The notes beneath the pieces are model-generated. The model was not told the DNA's origin, searched no databases, and worked only from the letters and a program-made list of their open reading frames with translations. Positions 17,641 through 25,756 of a DNA stretch of 45,342 bases are shown here, piece by piece; position 1 is the first letter of the stretch, and the number at the start of each line of letters is the position of its first letter. Location: assembly GCA_003223875.1 (NCBI GenBank), contig QHWY01000240.1:1-45342 (forward strand). The letters run 5' to 3'. The translations under genes were made by a program, and so were the position numbers. The DNA comes from Acidobacteriota bacterium (GTDB taxonomy: Bacteria; Acidobacteriota; Terriglobia; 20CM-2-55-15).

Positions 17641-18089
17641 ACGATCTTCGCGGTTCGCAGGAATTCTCCGGTGAGCGGCCGTCCTTCGATTTCCAGAGCC
17701 ATCGACTGAGAGAGATCGCCCTTCGCAACGGCGCCAATCACACGCGCCACCTCGGTGGTCGGCTGCACCAGGTCCGCGATCAGCGTGTTCACCGAATCGA
17801 TGCAGGCCGACCACGATCCTGTCGCCAGCGGCAGAGAAGCGCGTTGACGGATCCGGCCTTCTTTACCGACGACAGTCGCAACTCGATCGAATTCCTTAGC
17901 CATGCGATCATTCAGCTCGATAACTTCGTTGAGGGCATCGTAAATTTTCCCGGTGAGTCCGGTCTGCTCCGACGGCAGCCGGGGGGTCGTGAAGTCGCCT
18001 TTTTTGAAGTCCGATAAAACCTTCAATAGCAGTCGGGCATCGATGGTTTCCGCAGCGACCTCGGTCACCCTGGCAGGCTTAGCTCTCAT
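16332..18089 (-). CDS. giant poly-HAMP hybrid histidine kinase, N-terminal part (upstream of the frameshift)
   Basis: This frame encodes the N-terminus of the same protein: a leader ([20 protein letters not shown]), a diverged HAMP-like unit ([14 protein letters not shown]) and five 92-residue units, before running out of frame near 16426 and stopping at 16332. The start is uncertain: ATG 18089 has GGAG ten bases upstream and was chosen; ATG 18122 and GTG 18140 are in frame and possible. No signal peptide or membrane helix is present, unlike most HAMP proteins, where the domain follows a membrane helix. In poly-HAMP kinases the chained HAMPs are thought to convert stimulus into kinase on/off states. 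As drawn, this half lacks the kinase and would be inactive alone. Confidence 0.85.
   Translation of the reverse strand: MRAKPARVTEVAAETIDARLLLKVLSDFKKGDFTTPRLPSEQTGLTGKIYDALNEVIELNDRMAKEFDRVATVVGKEGRIRQRASLPLATGSWSACIDSVNTLIADLVQPTTEVARVIGAVAKGDLSQSMALEIEGRPLTGEFLRTAKIVNTMVDQLSTFASEVTRVAREVGTEGKLGGQAQVKGVAGTWKDLTDNVNFMANNLTNQVRNIAEVTTAVARGDLSKKITVDVKGEILELKNTINTMVDQLSTFASEVTRVAREVGTQGKLGGQAIVRGVAGTWKDLTDNVNSMASNLTSQVRNIAAVTTAVANGDLSKKITVDVQGEILELKNTINTMVDQLSSFASEVTRVAREVGTEGKLGGQAQVKGVAGTWKDLTDNVNFMASNLTNQVRNIADVTTAVANGDLSKKITVDVKGEILELKNTINTMVDQLSSFASEVTRVAREVGTEGKLGGQAQVKGVGGTWKDLTDNVNFMASNLTNQVRNIAEVTTAIASGDLSKKITVDVKGEILELKNTINTMVDQLSSFASEVTRVAREVGTEGKLGGQAQVKGVAGTWQVPGRTSPTTSISWRITSPIRSVTSPR
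16405..16426 (-). other. 11-bp tandem duplication causing a frameshift in the poly-HAMP kinase gene
   Basis: On the + strand the 11-mer CCAGGTACCTG occurs twice in direct succession (16405-16415 and 16416-16426) and is followed by CCA. All other units have a single copy at this place (for example CCAGGTACCGGCCACGCC near 15025). Removing one copy restores [15 protein letters not shown] across the junction. The 11-mer contains the perfect palindrome CAGGTACCTG, so polymerase slippage is a plausible cause; a sequencing or assembly error cannot be excluded. Confidence 0.9.
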
Positions 18090-18364
18090 AGCGTTGATTC
18101 TCCATGGCGGATTTTTGGGCATCCTGTTGTAAAAACACACTCCTATCCCGTCGAAAAAGGAACCGGAGTTCTTTGCACCCTATCTACCAAAAGGTGTAGA
18201 TTCTGTAAGTTACTGATTAGCCAAGGTGGGTCGGCGTTCTGGTTTAAGTGCCGATCAGTAGGGGGTCGCGGGCAGGGGCTTTTCTCCCGTTTTATCGGAT
18301 TTATGGCGGGGAAATTTGTCACTAAAGCGGTAGAGAAATACCACTTCTTCAGACTTTAATGGGT

Positions 18365-18556
18365 TTACGCGGCTGGCTCTGAATCCGATTTCTTCGCTTC
18401 CCCCGACTCAATCTCTGCGACGAGTTTCCATTCGGTGGGCGCCTTATGGTTGGGACAATTCGGAAACTCGCCGCCGACAATCAGGACGATTTCGTAACCG
18501 CAGCACACCGTCTTATAGATTCCGAACTGCCAATTCTTATTGCCTGTGGAAAGCAC
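18365..18556 (-). CDS. small Cys-rich hypothetical protein
   Basis: The 63-residue frame starts at GTG 18556 with a G-rich stretch (ACGGGGC) about 6-12 bases upstream. It contains CCGYEIVLIVGGEFPNCPNH, a layout resembling small zinc-ribbon or rubredoxin-like proteins in which Cys/His pairs bind a metal, followed by PTEWKLV. I recall similar short proteins with YEI...FP-CP-NH-PTEW in other bacteria, but no function is known to me. The metal site has Cys-Cys and Cys-Pro-Asn-His rather than two CxxC pairs, so metal binding is inferred. It stands alone, divergent from the permease gene, with about 220 bp to the poly-HAMP kinase start. Confidence 0.6.
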   Translation of the reverse strand: MLSTGNKNWQFGIYKTVCCGYEIVLIVGGEFPNCPNHKAPTEWKLVAEIESGEAKKSDSEPAA

Positions 18557-18662
18557 CTACAGCCCCGTTGTTTCAGCGTACATAAGAATTTTTCCTGAGT
18601 GCAACAAGAAATTTGCGCATATCCAAAGGCAGTGATCCGATTCACATATACTAACGTCGCTC

Positions 18663-20105
18663 ATGGCGATCAAAAACATTCAACGAGAGCATTCTCAGTC
18701 GATCGAATTGATCCGGGGGATTAGTCTTCCCGGCGCGGTTTCTCTCAACATGATCGCAATGATCGGTGTCGGACCTTTCATCACGATTCCCCTTATCGTC
18801 GCTGCGATGGGAGGTCCGCAAGCCATGCTCGGCTGGATCTTCGGAGCGCTGCTCGTCATCTGTGATGGACTCGTGTGGGCTGAACTAGGGGCGGCGCTGC
18901 CAAGTTCCGGCGGCTCGTACCGATATCTGAAAACGATTTATGATCCGGCGCGGCTGGGGAAGCTGATGGCGTTCCTTTTCATCTGGCAATTGACGTTCAG
19001 CGCGCCACTGTCCATCGCTTCCGGTTGCATTGGTCTTGCCCAATATGCCGCGTTTCTTTTTCCGGCGTTGACCACAACGTACTGGCAGGGGAATCTTCAT
19101 CTGGTCGGTGCGAGTTTTGCTCTGACTCCCGCCACATTTGTTGCGATGGGAACCTGCGTGATTGCCGTGCTTCTCCTGTATCGCAACGTCGCGATCATCA
19201 GCCGGATCACCGAATACCTCTGGGTTGGCGTGATGTTGACTATCGCCTGGGTCATTGTTTCCGGCGTGACGCATTTCAACAGCGCTCGCGCGTTTGATTT
19301 TCCTGAGGGAGCGTTTGCGCTGTCGTTCAACTTTTTTAGCGGCCTCGGCGCGGCAATGCTGATCTCGGTATACGACTATTGGGGTTACTACGCTGTGTGT
19401 TTTGTCGGCGCAGAGGTCAGAGATCCCGGAAGAACGATTCCAAGAGCAATTCTGTATTCGATCCTCCTTGTCGCGATCATCTACCTTGTGATGAACGTCA
19501 GCATCCTGGGAGTAATTCCGTGGCAGGAACTGAACGAAACTGCCGACTCCGATGCGCGGAGGTACATTATTTCGGTCTTCATGCAACGTCTCTACGGCGA
19601 CTGGGCAGGCAATCTCGCAACTATTTTGATCATGTGGACGGCCTTCGCTTCGGTCTTCTCACTTTTGCTTGGCTATTCGAGAGTACCGTACGCCGCGGCC
19701 GTCGATGGAGATTACTTCAGATCGTTTTCAAGCATTCATCCCCGACACCGCTTTCCTAATGTGTCGCTGGTAGTGCTGGGGACTCTTGCGGTTCTTTTCT
19801 GTCTGCTGCGGCTGCAAGACGTGATCGCCGCGTTGGTCGTGATTCGGCTGATGATTCAATTCCTTGCCCAGACAGTTGGTGTGATTCTTTTTCGTGTCCA
19901 AAGGCCTGATGTTCCGCGGCCATTCAAAATGTGGTTGTACCCTCTACCTGCCGTTCTTGCGCTTATCGGCTACCTGTACGTGCTCGTCATGCGCAGGGCC
20001 TTCACAAAGGAACTTCAGTACGGTGTTGTCATCTTGATTCTCGGAGGGATCGTCTTCTTCCTGCGGAATTGGAAACGCAAGGATTGGCCCTTCTCCCGTT
20101 TTTAG
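18663..20105 (+). CDS. APC-superfamily amino acid/polyamine permease
   Basis: The 480-residue product is an integral membrane protein with about twelve hydrophobic helices. The first helix region carries the APC signature ISLPGAVSLNMIAMIGVGPFI (broken-helix substrate site in TM1), then GALLVICDGLVWAELGAALPSSGGSYRYL, typical of the APC/AGT family between TM2 and TM3. Expected role: uptake of an amino acid or amine driven by proton or sodium; the substrate is not deducible. ATG 18663 follows TATACT at 18647-18652, close enough that a promoter would give a very short leader. A TonB-dependent receptor gene follows 152 bp downstream on the same strand. Confidence 0.9.
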   Translation: MAIKNIQREHSQSIELIRGISLPGAVSLNMIAMIGVGPFITIPLIVAAMGGPQAMLGWIFGALLVICDGLVWAELGAALPSSGGSYRYLKTIYDPARLGKLMAFLFIWQLTFSAPLSIASGCIGLAQYAAFLFPALTTTYWQGNLHLVGASFALTPATFVAMGTCVIAVLLLYRNVAIISRITEYLWVGVMLTIAWVIVSGVTHFNSARAFDFPEGAFALSFNFFSGLGAAMLISVYDYWGYYAVCFVGAEVRDPGRTIPRAILYSILLVAIIYLVMNVSILGVIPWQELNETADSDARRYIISVFMQRLYGDWAGNLATILIMWTAFASVFSLLLGYSRVPYAAAVDGDYFRSFSSIHPRHRFPNVSLVVLGTLAVLFCLLRLQDVIAALVVIRLMIQFLAQTVGVILFRVQRPDVPRPFKMWLYPLPAVLALIGYLYVLVMRRAFTKELQYGVVILILGGIVFFLRNWKRKDWPFSRF

Positions 20106-20120
20106 GTGCCCGCTTTTACA

Positions 20121-20150
20121 TTGACAAGCTTCGGTAGCGAGCAATAGTCT
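20121..20150 (+). promoter_or_regulatory. candidate sigma70 promoter before the TonB-dependent receptor gene
   Basis: A perfect TTGACA (20121-20126) lies 18 bp before TAGTCT (20145-20150), which matches the -10 consensus at only three positions. The receptor start codon is at 20258, giving a leader of about 100 bases. The mraZ upstream region at 35402 has the same TTGACA and TAGTCT pair, which slightly strengthens the idea. Confidence 0.4.
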
Positions 20151-20257
20151 CTCGCTCAAATAACTGTTCATCAGTAATGACAGGGATTCCATCCAGCAGC
20201 GCTTTTTGCGCGAGGAGGCGACGTTTTCGGAGTCGCATTTCGAAGAAAGGGGGAGTT

Positions 20258-23200
20258 ATGGTCAACAAGAGAGGGATAGGTTTCACAAGTCTGGTAAGAC
20301 TATTAACAGGGATTCTGGGCGTGACCGCATTGGCGAGCGGCCTGGTGTTCGGGCAAGAATTCTCAGCGACCATGTCCGGTGTCATACACGACGCCAGTGG
20401 GGGGTTGGTGCCGGGAGTGAGTGTTACGGCCAAGCATACCGAGAGTGGGCTAACGCGTACGGCAATCACCAACGAGACCGGCAGCTATCGTCTGCCGTCT
20501 CTTCCGGTTGGCGCATATGAAGTGACCGCCGAATTATCCGGGTTCAAGCAGCAGATGCGGCGCGGCGTCAATCTGGTTGTGACCCAGGAAGCGGTGGTGA
20601 ATTTCACGCTCGAGGTAGGAGACATCAAAGACAACGTAACGGTGACCGAGGACGCGCCGCTTGTGAACACGACGCTAAGTTCCACGGCCGGCTTGGTCAC
20701 GAAGGATCAAATCAAGGATCTGCCGTTGAACGGGCGGAGTTTTCTGGAGCTGATGACGCTCAACGCGGGCGTGATTGCCAACCGATCGAATACCACCAAC
20801 AACGACGTGCCTTCGTTCTCAATCGCGGGAAAGCGTCCCGATAGCAACCGATTCACGATGAATGGAATGGATTACGTCGGGAACAATGCGGGCGGAACCT
20901 ACACCGCACCCCAAGGCATAAGCGGGTATTTGCTCGGTGTAGATGCTGTGCGGGAATTCAACGTTCTCGGGCACACCTATGGCGCCGAATATGGAAAACG
21001 GGCCGGCGCGCAGGTCACCATTGTGACGACGTCGGGGACGAACCAGTGGCGTGGATCCATCTTCGAGTATCTGCGCAACAACGCTTTGGACACCCGGAAC
21101 TTCTTCGACGTTTCCGAAGCTCCAAACCCGACCAAGGTACCGCCATTCCAGCGAAACCAGTTCGGCGGAGCGGTGGGAGGACCGATACGTAAGGACAAGA
21201 TGTTCTTTTTCGGAAACTATGAAGGATTTCGAGAACGGCTGGCGGTGAGCCAATTTGGGTATGTACCTAGCAAGCAGGTCCGGCAGGGCCTTTGGCCGAA
21301 CGCTTCGGGGCAATATGCGCAGGCACCCAATCTCGAGCCGCGGATGCTACCGTTTTTCCGGTATTGGCCAGAACCCAATGGTCCGGAGCAGCTCCTGAAG
21401 GGCTTGGCCACGGGAACCGCCCGTTATAGCGCGAATCCCAAGCGTTCGGTTCAGGAAGATTTTGGGTTGGGCCGCTTTGATTACTACTTATCTAGCCAAG
21501 ATTCGGTCAACGGCAATTTCACGGCGGACAAGGGGAATCGGAGCAATCCGCAGGATCCCACTTTCCTCGTGGCCCAGCAAACCAATCTGTACACCCTCAG
21601 CACGCAAGAGACGCATATCTTTTCTCCGACTCTGGTCAACGTCGCGAACTTCGGGTACTCGAGCGCGAGGGCACAGCAGAAAGCCCCTCCGGTCACGCCA
21701 TTTCCGGACGGGCTCCTGTTTCTGAGCGGAGGAGGCCGGAACAACCCCGGCTCGATCGTCATTGGAGGCGGGACGGTCACGGTCGGGGCATCGGCTTTAA
21801 TCGCACCCAACGGCCAGAACCTCAATTACAACGCCCGGCGGAACTTCAGCGTCTCCGACGACCTGAAGCTGACGAAAGGGATTCACAGCTTCAGTTTCGG
21901 CGCGTGGTTCCAGCGCGTGGAGCAAACGGCGTTTTCCTCGGGTCAGAACAACGCCGGAACCGTGAGTTATCAGAGCTTGTTGTTATTCCTCCAGGATCGC
22001 CCGACCCAATTCAACACGCAAACGAAACCGACGGAACTGATCTTTAGCTCGAAGCAAGCCGCCTGGTATTTTCAAGATGAAATGAAGCTGCGTCCGAATC
22101 TCACCGTGCGTCTGGGACTGCGGGACGAGATGACCACCTTGATCAACGAGAAAAACGGTCACGCTTCGAATTACCTGTTTGATGCGAATGGGATCCTGAT
22201 GACCGACCCGCACATTGGGAAAACGCCGCTTCTCGAGAACCACGCCAAGGCGCTGTTGCAGCCGCGGGTCGGCCTGGCGTGGGACGTGACCGGCTCTGGC
22301 AAGACGGCGGTGCGGGCCGGCTTTGGGATTCATAACGACCTGCAGGACAATCTTGCCAACCGGCTCAACGCGAATCCGCCGTTCAGCGGGCGGTTGACCT
22401 TCATGAACACGCCGCTGCTCTCCATCATTCCGGTATCAGCGGAGTCGGCACCCCCGCCCGCTTGTAAATTCGTCGGACAGACCACTCCACCCTGCTCGGT
22501 CTATGCGCCCGGCGGGATCGATCCGGACCTGCACACGCCTACACTCCAGCAATGGAGCCTGACGGTGGAACACCAACTGGCGCAAGACCTCGTGGCCGAG
22601 GCCGAGTATGTGGGCAGCCAGTCGTATCACGTTTCGACAACAATGGACGTCAATACGATTCAACCGCTGACGTGCGACAACCCGGCGGGCTGCCAGGCAG
22701 GCGGAATTCTCGCGGCAAACCAGAGGAGTGTCGTCCCGCAGGGAACCCTGTACGTCCCGGTGGGATCGCGTCCGAACCCGCTACTCGGCACCAGCCAGGG
22801 CTGGTACTATCTCGGCACCAGCAACTACCATGCGATGAATCTCTCCTTGCTCAAGCGCGCGAGCCGCGGACTGACGTTCAAGACCAGCTATGGCTGGGGA
22901 AAGGTGTTGGACCTCAATTCCGCTAACCTCGTCAATGGCGCCGATAATGAGGCTCCAACGGTCTTGAATCGTTTTGACCGGAAGCGCGACAAGGGACCCG
23001 CCTCCTTCAGCCTCCTACACCAATTCAGCACCAACTTCAGCTATCAGTTGCCGTTCGGGAACGGCAAGACTTTCGGCGGAGCTACGGGTTGGGTGGACAA
23101 GCTGATCGGCGGTTGGCAGTGGAACGGCATCTTCGTAGCCAATAGCGGCTTTCCCATTACGCCTCAGGTTGGCTCGAATCGGTCCGGTACGGGGGACACT

Positions 23201-23596
23201 GGTCGCCTTCCCGATAGGCCAAGCTTGAACCCCGACTTCAAAGGAAACCCGATTCTGGGAGTAGAGGGGTTCAAGAAGACCGGCCGCTATTACGATCCCA
23301 ACGCCTTCGTGCTGCCGGTGGCCGGAACCTTCGGAAACGTCGGGCGCGGCCAGTTCCGGGGACCGGGCTACCTCAACGTGGATACGTCGTTGTTCAAACG
23401 GATTCCATTGAAAGAGCGATTGAATTTGCAGTTCCGGACCGAGATCTTCAACGTTCTGAATCACGCGAACTTTGATACGCCCGTTCTCCCTGTTTTTGTG
23501 GGCACAGACATCAGCCCGACGGCCGGTGTCATTACCGGTACGTCTACGAACGGAAACGGCCGGCAGATTCAATTCGCGCTGCGGCTGGAATTCTGA
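20258..23596 (+). CDS. TonB-dependent receptor with N-terminal carboxypeptidase-regulatory-like domain
   Basis: The 1112-residue outer membrane protein begins with a signal peptide (about residues 1-34: basic MVNKRG, hydrophobic LLTGILGVTALASGLVFG). Next come a carboxypeptidase-regulatory-like beta-sandwich (about 36-115, SATMSGVIHDASGGLVPGVSV), a plug domain (about 120-250, VTEDAPLVNTTLSSTAGLVT, DLPLNGRSFLELMTLNAGV) and a long beta-barrel ending in Phe (ALRLEF). The start was set at ATG 20258 because AAAGGGGG precedes it and the signal peptide begins there; the frame extends upstream to 20177 without reason. These large receptors are characteristic of Acidobacteriota and are thought to import polysaccharide or other large nutrients; the ligand is unknown. 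The C-terminal 370 residues resemble the receptor fragment at the window start. Confidence 0.93.
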   Translation: MVNKRGIGFTSLVRLLTGILGVTALASGLVFGQEFSATMSGVIHDASGGLVPGVSVTAKHTESGLTRTAITNETGSYRLPSLPVGAYEVTAELSGFKQQMRRGVNLVVTQEAVVNFTLEVGDIKDNVTVTEDAPLVNTTLSSTAGLVTKDQIKDLPLNGRSFLELMTLNAGVIANRSNTTNNDVPSFSIAGKRPDSNRFTMNGMDYVGNNAGGTYTAPQGISGYLLGVDAVREFNVLGHTYGAEYGKRAGAQVTIVTTSGTNQWRGSIFEYLRNNALDTRNFFDVSEAPNPTKVPPFQRNQFGGAVGGPIRKDKMFFFGNYEGFRERLAVSQFGYVPSKQVRQGLWPNASGQYAQAPNLEPRMLPFFRYWPEPNGPEQLLKGLATGTARYSANPKRSVQEDFGLGRFDYYLSSQDSVNGNFTADKGNRSNPQDPTFLVAQQTNLYTLSTQETHIFSPTLVNVANFGYSSARAQQKAPPVTPFPDGLLFLSGGGRNNPGSIVIGGGTVTVGASALIAPNGQNLNYNARRNFSVSDDLKLTKGIHSFSFGAWFQRVEQTAFSSGQNNAGTVSYQSLLLFLQDRPTQFNTQTKPTELIFSSKQAAWYFQDEMKLRPNLTVRLGLRDEMTTLINEKNGHASNYLFDANGILMTDPHIGKTPLLENHAKALLQPRVGLAWDVTGSGKTAVRAGFGIHNDLQDNLANRLNANPPFSGRLTFMNTPLLSIIPVSAESAPPPACKFVGQTTPPCSVYAPGGIDPDLHTPTLQQWSLTVEHQLAQDLVAEAEYVGSQSYHVSTTMDVNTIQPLTCDNPAGCQAGGILAANQRSVVPQGTLYVPVGSRPNPLLGTSQGWYYLGTSNYHAMNLSLLKRASRGLTFKTSYGWGKVLDLNSANLVNGADNEAPTVLNRFDRKRDKGPASFSLLHQFSTNFSYQLPFGNGKTFGGATGWVDKLIGGWQWNGIFVANSGFPITPQVGSNRSGTGDTGRLPDRPSLNPDFKGNPILGVEGFKKTGRYYDPNAFVLPVAGTFGNVGRGQFRGPGYLNVDTSLFKRIPLKERLNLQFRTEIFNVLNHANFDTPVLPVFVGTDISPTAGVITGTSTNGNGRQIQFALRLEF

Positions 23597-23615
23597 TCGG
23601 CACTGCGGCGGTCTC

Positions 23616-23975
23616 TTAAAGGTTGATTATAAGGAGGACGCGTACACCCTCGAGCTCTGGCCGCAAATCCACCCGTACATCCTGGAACTTTCCCGCAGGC
23701 TCGAGTGCAAGAACGCTTTGTTCGATTTTCGCCGCAGAAAAAGGCTCGCCGGCATGTAGGGCGAGAACCGGAGTGAATTCCTCGGCGTCAAGATCGGGAC
23801 GGCCCGCTACTTCCACGCAAGAGACAGTCTGGCCTTCGCAGGAGAGAAGTTCGGTTCTCTTGACAGCGGACGAATCCGTCGGAACGGGGTTTTGGAGGGC
23901 GTTGGGGTGGCCAACAAAGTTGTGCACAGGATGGCCCCCAGCAGTGCTAGATTAAAGCCATGCAGCAGGCATGTC
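23616..23975 (-). pseudogene. truncated POTRA/outer-membrane assembly-type protein remnant
   Basis: On the - strand, 23616-23927 encodes VEVAGRPDLDAEEFTPVLAL and GEPFSAAKIEQSVLALEPAG, then KFQDVRVDLRPELEGVRVL. This is a typical POTRA repeat of BamA/TamA-like proteins, in which the motif normally leads on into a barrel. It ends abruptly at VLLIINL. A hydrophobic signal-peptide-like stretch (GFNLALLGAILCTTLLA) lies just upstream in another frame, with a stop codon between, so the N-terminus is frameshifted too. The 5' part overlaps the start of the divergent HIT gene. The barrel is missing; the break lies about 30 bp from the TonB receptor stop, suggesting that a deletion or rearrangement joined the two. 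Confidence 0.55.
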
Positions 23976-24307
23976 TTTTTTGCAGAATCATTAAACGCGA
24001 AACACCCGCGGACTTTATGCATGAAGATGACCTCGTCGTGGCATTCAAAGATCTTCGGCCGCAAGCGCCCGTTCATTTCTTGGTGGTGTCCAAGAAGCAT
24101 ATTGCGACATTGAATGACTTGCTGCCGGAGGACAGTCCGCTCATTGGCCAAATGTTCCAGGTTGCCAAGAAACTGGCGGTGCAATCGAATATCCACGAAA
24201 AGGGCTATCGCACGGTATTCAACGTGAACGCGGGCGCCGGGCAGTCGGTCTACCACATCCATCTGCACGTCCTGGGTGGGCGAATGTTTAGTTGGCCGCC
24301 CGGATAA
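23960..24307 (+). CDS. HIT-family nucleotide hydrolase/transferase (HinT-like)
   Basis: The 115-residue product has normal length for the HinT branch. The histidine triad H99-I-H101-L-H103 (YHIHLHVLGGR) is intact. The N-terminal CLFCRIIKRETPA with a Cys pair, DLRPQAPVHFLVV and NVNAGAGQSVYH segments are diagnostic. It probably hydrolyses purine nucleoside phosphoramidates or adenylated adducts in the cytoplasm. ATG 23960 is the natural start, since family homology begins at once. It stands alone, convergent with the citrate synthase-like gene. Confidence 0.93.
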   Translation: MQQACLFCRIIKRETPADFMHEDDLVVAFKDLRPQAPVHFLVVSKKHIATLNDLLPEDSPLIGQMFQVAKKLAVQSNIHEKGYRTVFNVNAGAGQSVYHIHLHVLGGRMFSWPPG

Positions 24308-24428
24308 TAGGCATGTAAGGCAGTCTTGGGTCAGGTCAAGACAAACGGCGTTCCGAACGGGTCGTCCCTTTCGTGTCCGAAGAATGCAGTTGCGAAAGCG
24401 GCTGTCCACCGCCCGGCCGAGCAAAGAG

Positions 24429-24446
24429 CGAGACAGGTCTGTCTCG
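24429..24446. terminator. perfect 8-bp inverted repeat between convergent genes
   Basis: CGAGACAG (24429-24436) and CTGTCTCG (24439-24446) can pair as a 7-bp stem with a 4-base loop. It lies between the HIT gene and the convergent citrate synthase-like gene. There is no T-run on either side, so it could at best be a weak or Rho-assisted bidirectional terminator. Confidence 0.3.
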
Positions 24447-24452
24447 TTCGCA

Positions 24453-25190
24453 TTACGGCAAATCTCGCTCCGGCGGACCGTCGTAGGCGATGTCATTCAG
24501 ATCAATGGCTCGAAAGGGGCGTTCACGTGTAGTTTCCTCCACAGCATGCGCCGCAAGTCCGACGACGCGCGGAATTATGAAGAAGGCGCGGCCGTAGTGC
24601 CATGAGATTCCCATGTCTGAGATGATGCCCGAAATAACACCGTCAATATTGACGGGGAGGCCGAGCTCAGCGCCGATGGCGTGCGCGAGCTCGAGGCAAG
24701 GTCCCGCAAGATTCCATTCCTTCGCTTTCGCAATCAGAGTCAGCGTGCGCGGGTCGCGGTCATGCCACGGGTGTCCGAAACCCGGAATACGTTGGCGTCG
24801 ACGGCGGAAATCGTTGACGATCTCTGGAGCCGATCTCCCGGCCGGCACGCTTTCCTGTAGAAGCTTGGCGCATTGCTCGATCGCACCGCCGTGGTGGTCA
24901 CCAAGCGAAAGAATGCCTGCTGCTACAGCAGCTTGAAGCGGAACTCCGCCGGAGGCAACGAAGCGCGTCGCATCAATGGAGGGCGCGAGAAATGAATGAT
25001 CGGTGCTCGAAACCACGATCATTTCGATCAGCCTTCCTTCATTTCCGGCAGGCAATTCTCCCTTGAAGGTCAGGTAAATGACGTCGCCGAAAGAGCACCT
25101 TCCCATCAGGTCCTGGACGCGGTACCCGCGAATCAGAATCTTGTTGGGCTCGACTGCCGACAGTGACGTCCTCCAAAATGGTTGGCTCAT
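24453..25190 (-). CDS. citrate synthase-family protein (citryl-CoA lyase-like, short form)
   Basis: The 245-residue product is much shorter than citrate synthase (about 370-430) and matches the compact C-terminal form often annotated citryl-CoA lyase. Visible motifs are GDHHGGAIEQCAKLL, with catalytic His region, and IPGFGHPWHDRDPRTLTL, the conserved PGxGHxxxxxxDPR box. Only chemistry of the family (CoA-thioester aldol cleavage or condensation) can be stated. The start ATG overlaps the stop of the upstream DUF4416 gene by 4 bases (ATGA), so the two are translationally coupled. No citrate lyase alpha or beta subunit genes are nearby, which argues against classical citrate fermentation. Confidence 0.85.
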   Translation of the reverse strand: MSQPFWRTSLSAVEPNKILIRGYRVQDLMGRCSFGDVIYLTFKGELPAGNEGRLIEMIVVSSTDHSFLAPSIDATRFVASGGVPLQAAVAAGILSLGDHHGGAIEQCAKLLQESVPAGRSAPEIVNDFRRRRQRIPGFGHPWHDRDPRTLTLIAKAKEWNLAGPCLELAHAIGAELGLPVNIDGVISGIISDMGISWHYGRAFFIIPRVVGLAAHAVEETTRERPFRAIDLNDIAYDGPPERDLP

Positions 25191-25750
25191 GGCTCGTCCT
25201 CTTTATTGAGCGGGCACATCGTGCGAAGCTGCGCTCGATAGATGTGGCGGACCTTCAAGAAAAATTCCTGATATTCTTTCGACTGATAATCCGGGTAGGT
25301 CCAGGGGAAAAATTGATATCTATTATTTTTGAAGTGCATCGTGACCTCGCCGAAGATCCCACCGCTCAAATAAAGTCTGTGATAAAAGTTCTTTGTGGAG
25401 GCGAGAATGACTTTGGCCTGTTCGATATAGCCGGGATCCAAGTTTACCGGTCGCTTCACCGATGACAAGAGCGGATTGAGTTCTTCCTCTAAACGATTCG
25501 TTTGCCTCTTGATTTCTGGAAGATGATCCGCTTCGATAAGCCGCTCGAACGAGAAAAACACGCGATCGATGATGTCGCCCATTTCGGTCTCGTAATAGTC
25601 GGTGAAGTCAAACGGAATCACCGGCGAGCGATGATCGATCGGGCCATGAGCCGCTGCAAGACGTTGCTCCACTTCAGCAATGAGTTTGGAGTGGGAGACC
25701 AGAACGCCAATGAAGAGTTTGACTGGATTGAACTGACGGATCACGCCCAT
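25187..25750 (-). CDS. DUF4416 family protein
   Basis: The product of about 187 residues is recognised by PVKLFIGVLVS near the N-terminus, then VIPFDFTDYYETEMGD, LPEIKRQTNRLEEEL, LDPGYIEQAKVILASTKNF, YHRLYLSGGIFGEVTM and FPWTYPDYQSKEYQEFF, all family hallmarks. Function is not established; the family is soluble and frequent in Deltaproteobacteria, Acidobacteria and Nitrospirae. ATG 25750 was preferred to the in-frame TTG at 25765 because homology begins just after it. It is the first gene of a two-gene unit with the citrate synthase-like gene and is divergent from rnhB, with only six bases between start codons. Confidence 0.82.
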   Translation of the reverse strand: MGVIRQFNPVKLFIGVLVSHSKLIAEVEQRLAAAHGPIDHRSPVIPFDFTDYYETEMGDIIDRVFFSFERLIEADHLPEIKRQTNRLEEELNPLLSSVKRPVNLDPGYIEQAKVILASTKNFYHRLYLSGGIFGEVTMHFKNNRYQFFPWTYPDYQSKEYQEFFLKVRHIYRAQLRTMCPLNKEDEP

Positions 25751-25756
25751 AGAGTC

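Noticed and set aside
18141..18364. Possible regulatory structure upstream of the giant kinase (CTACC...GGTGTAG near 18185)
   Set aside because: The pairing is short and imperfect and no promoter boxes are convincing, so I do not list it as a feature.
24276..24605. 109-residue + strand frame between HIT and citrate synthase-like genes
   Set aside because: Mostly antisense to the citrate synthase-like gene, with no domain and no ribosome binding site.
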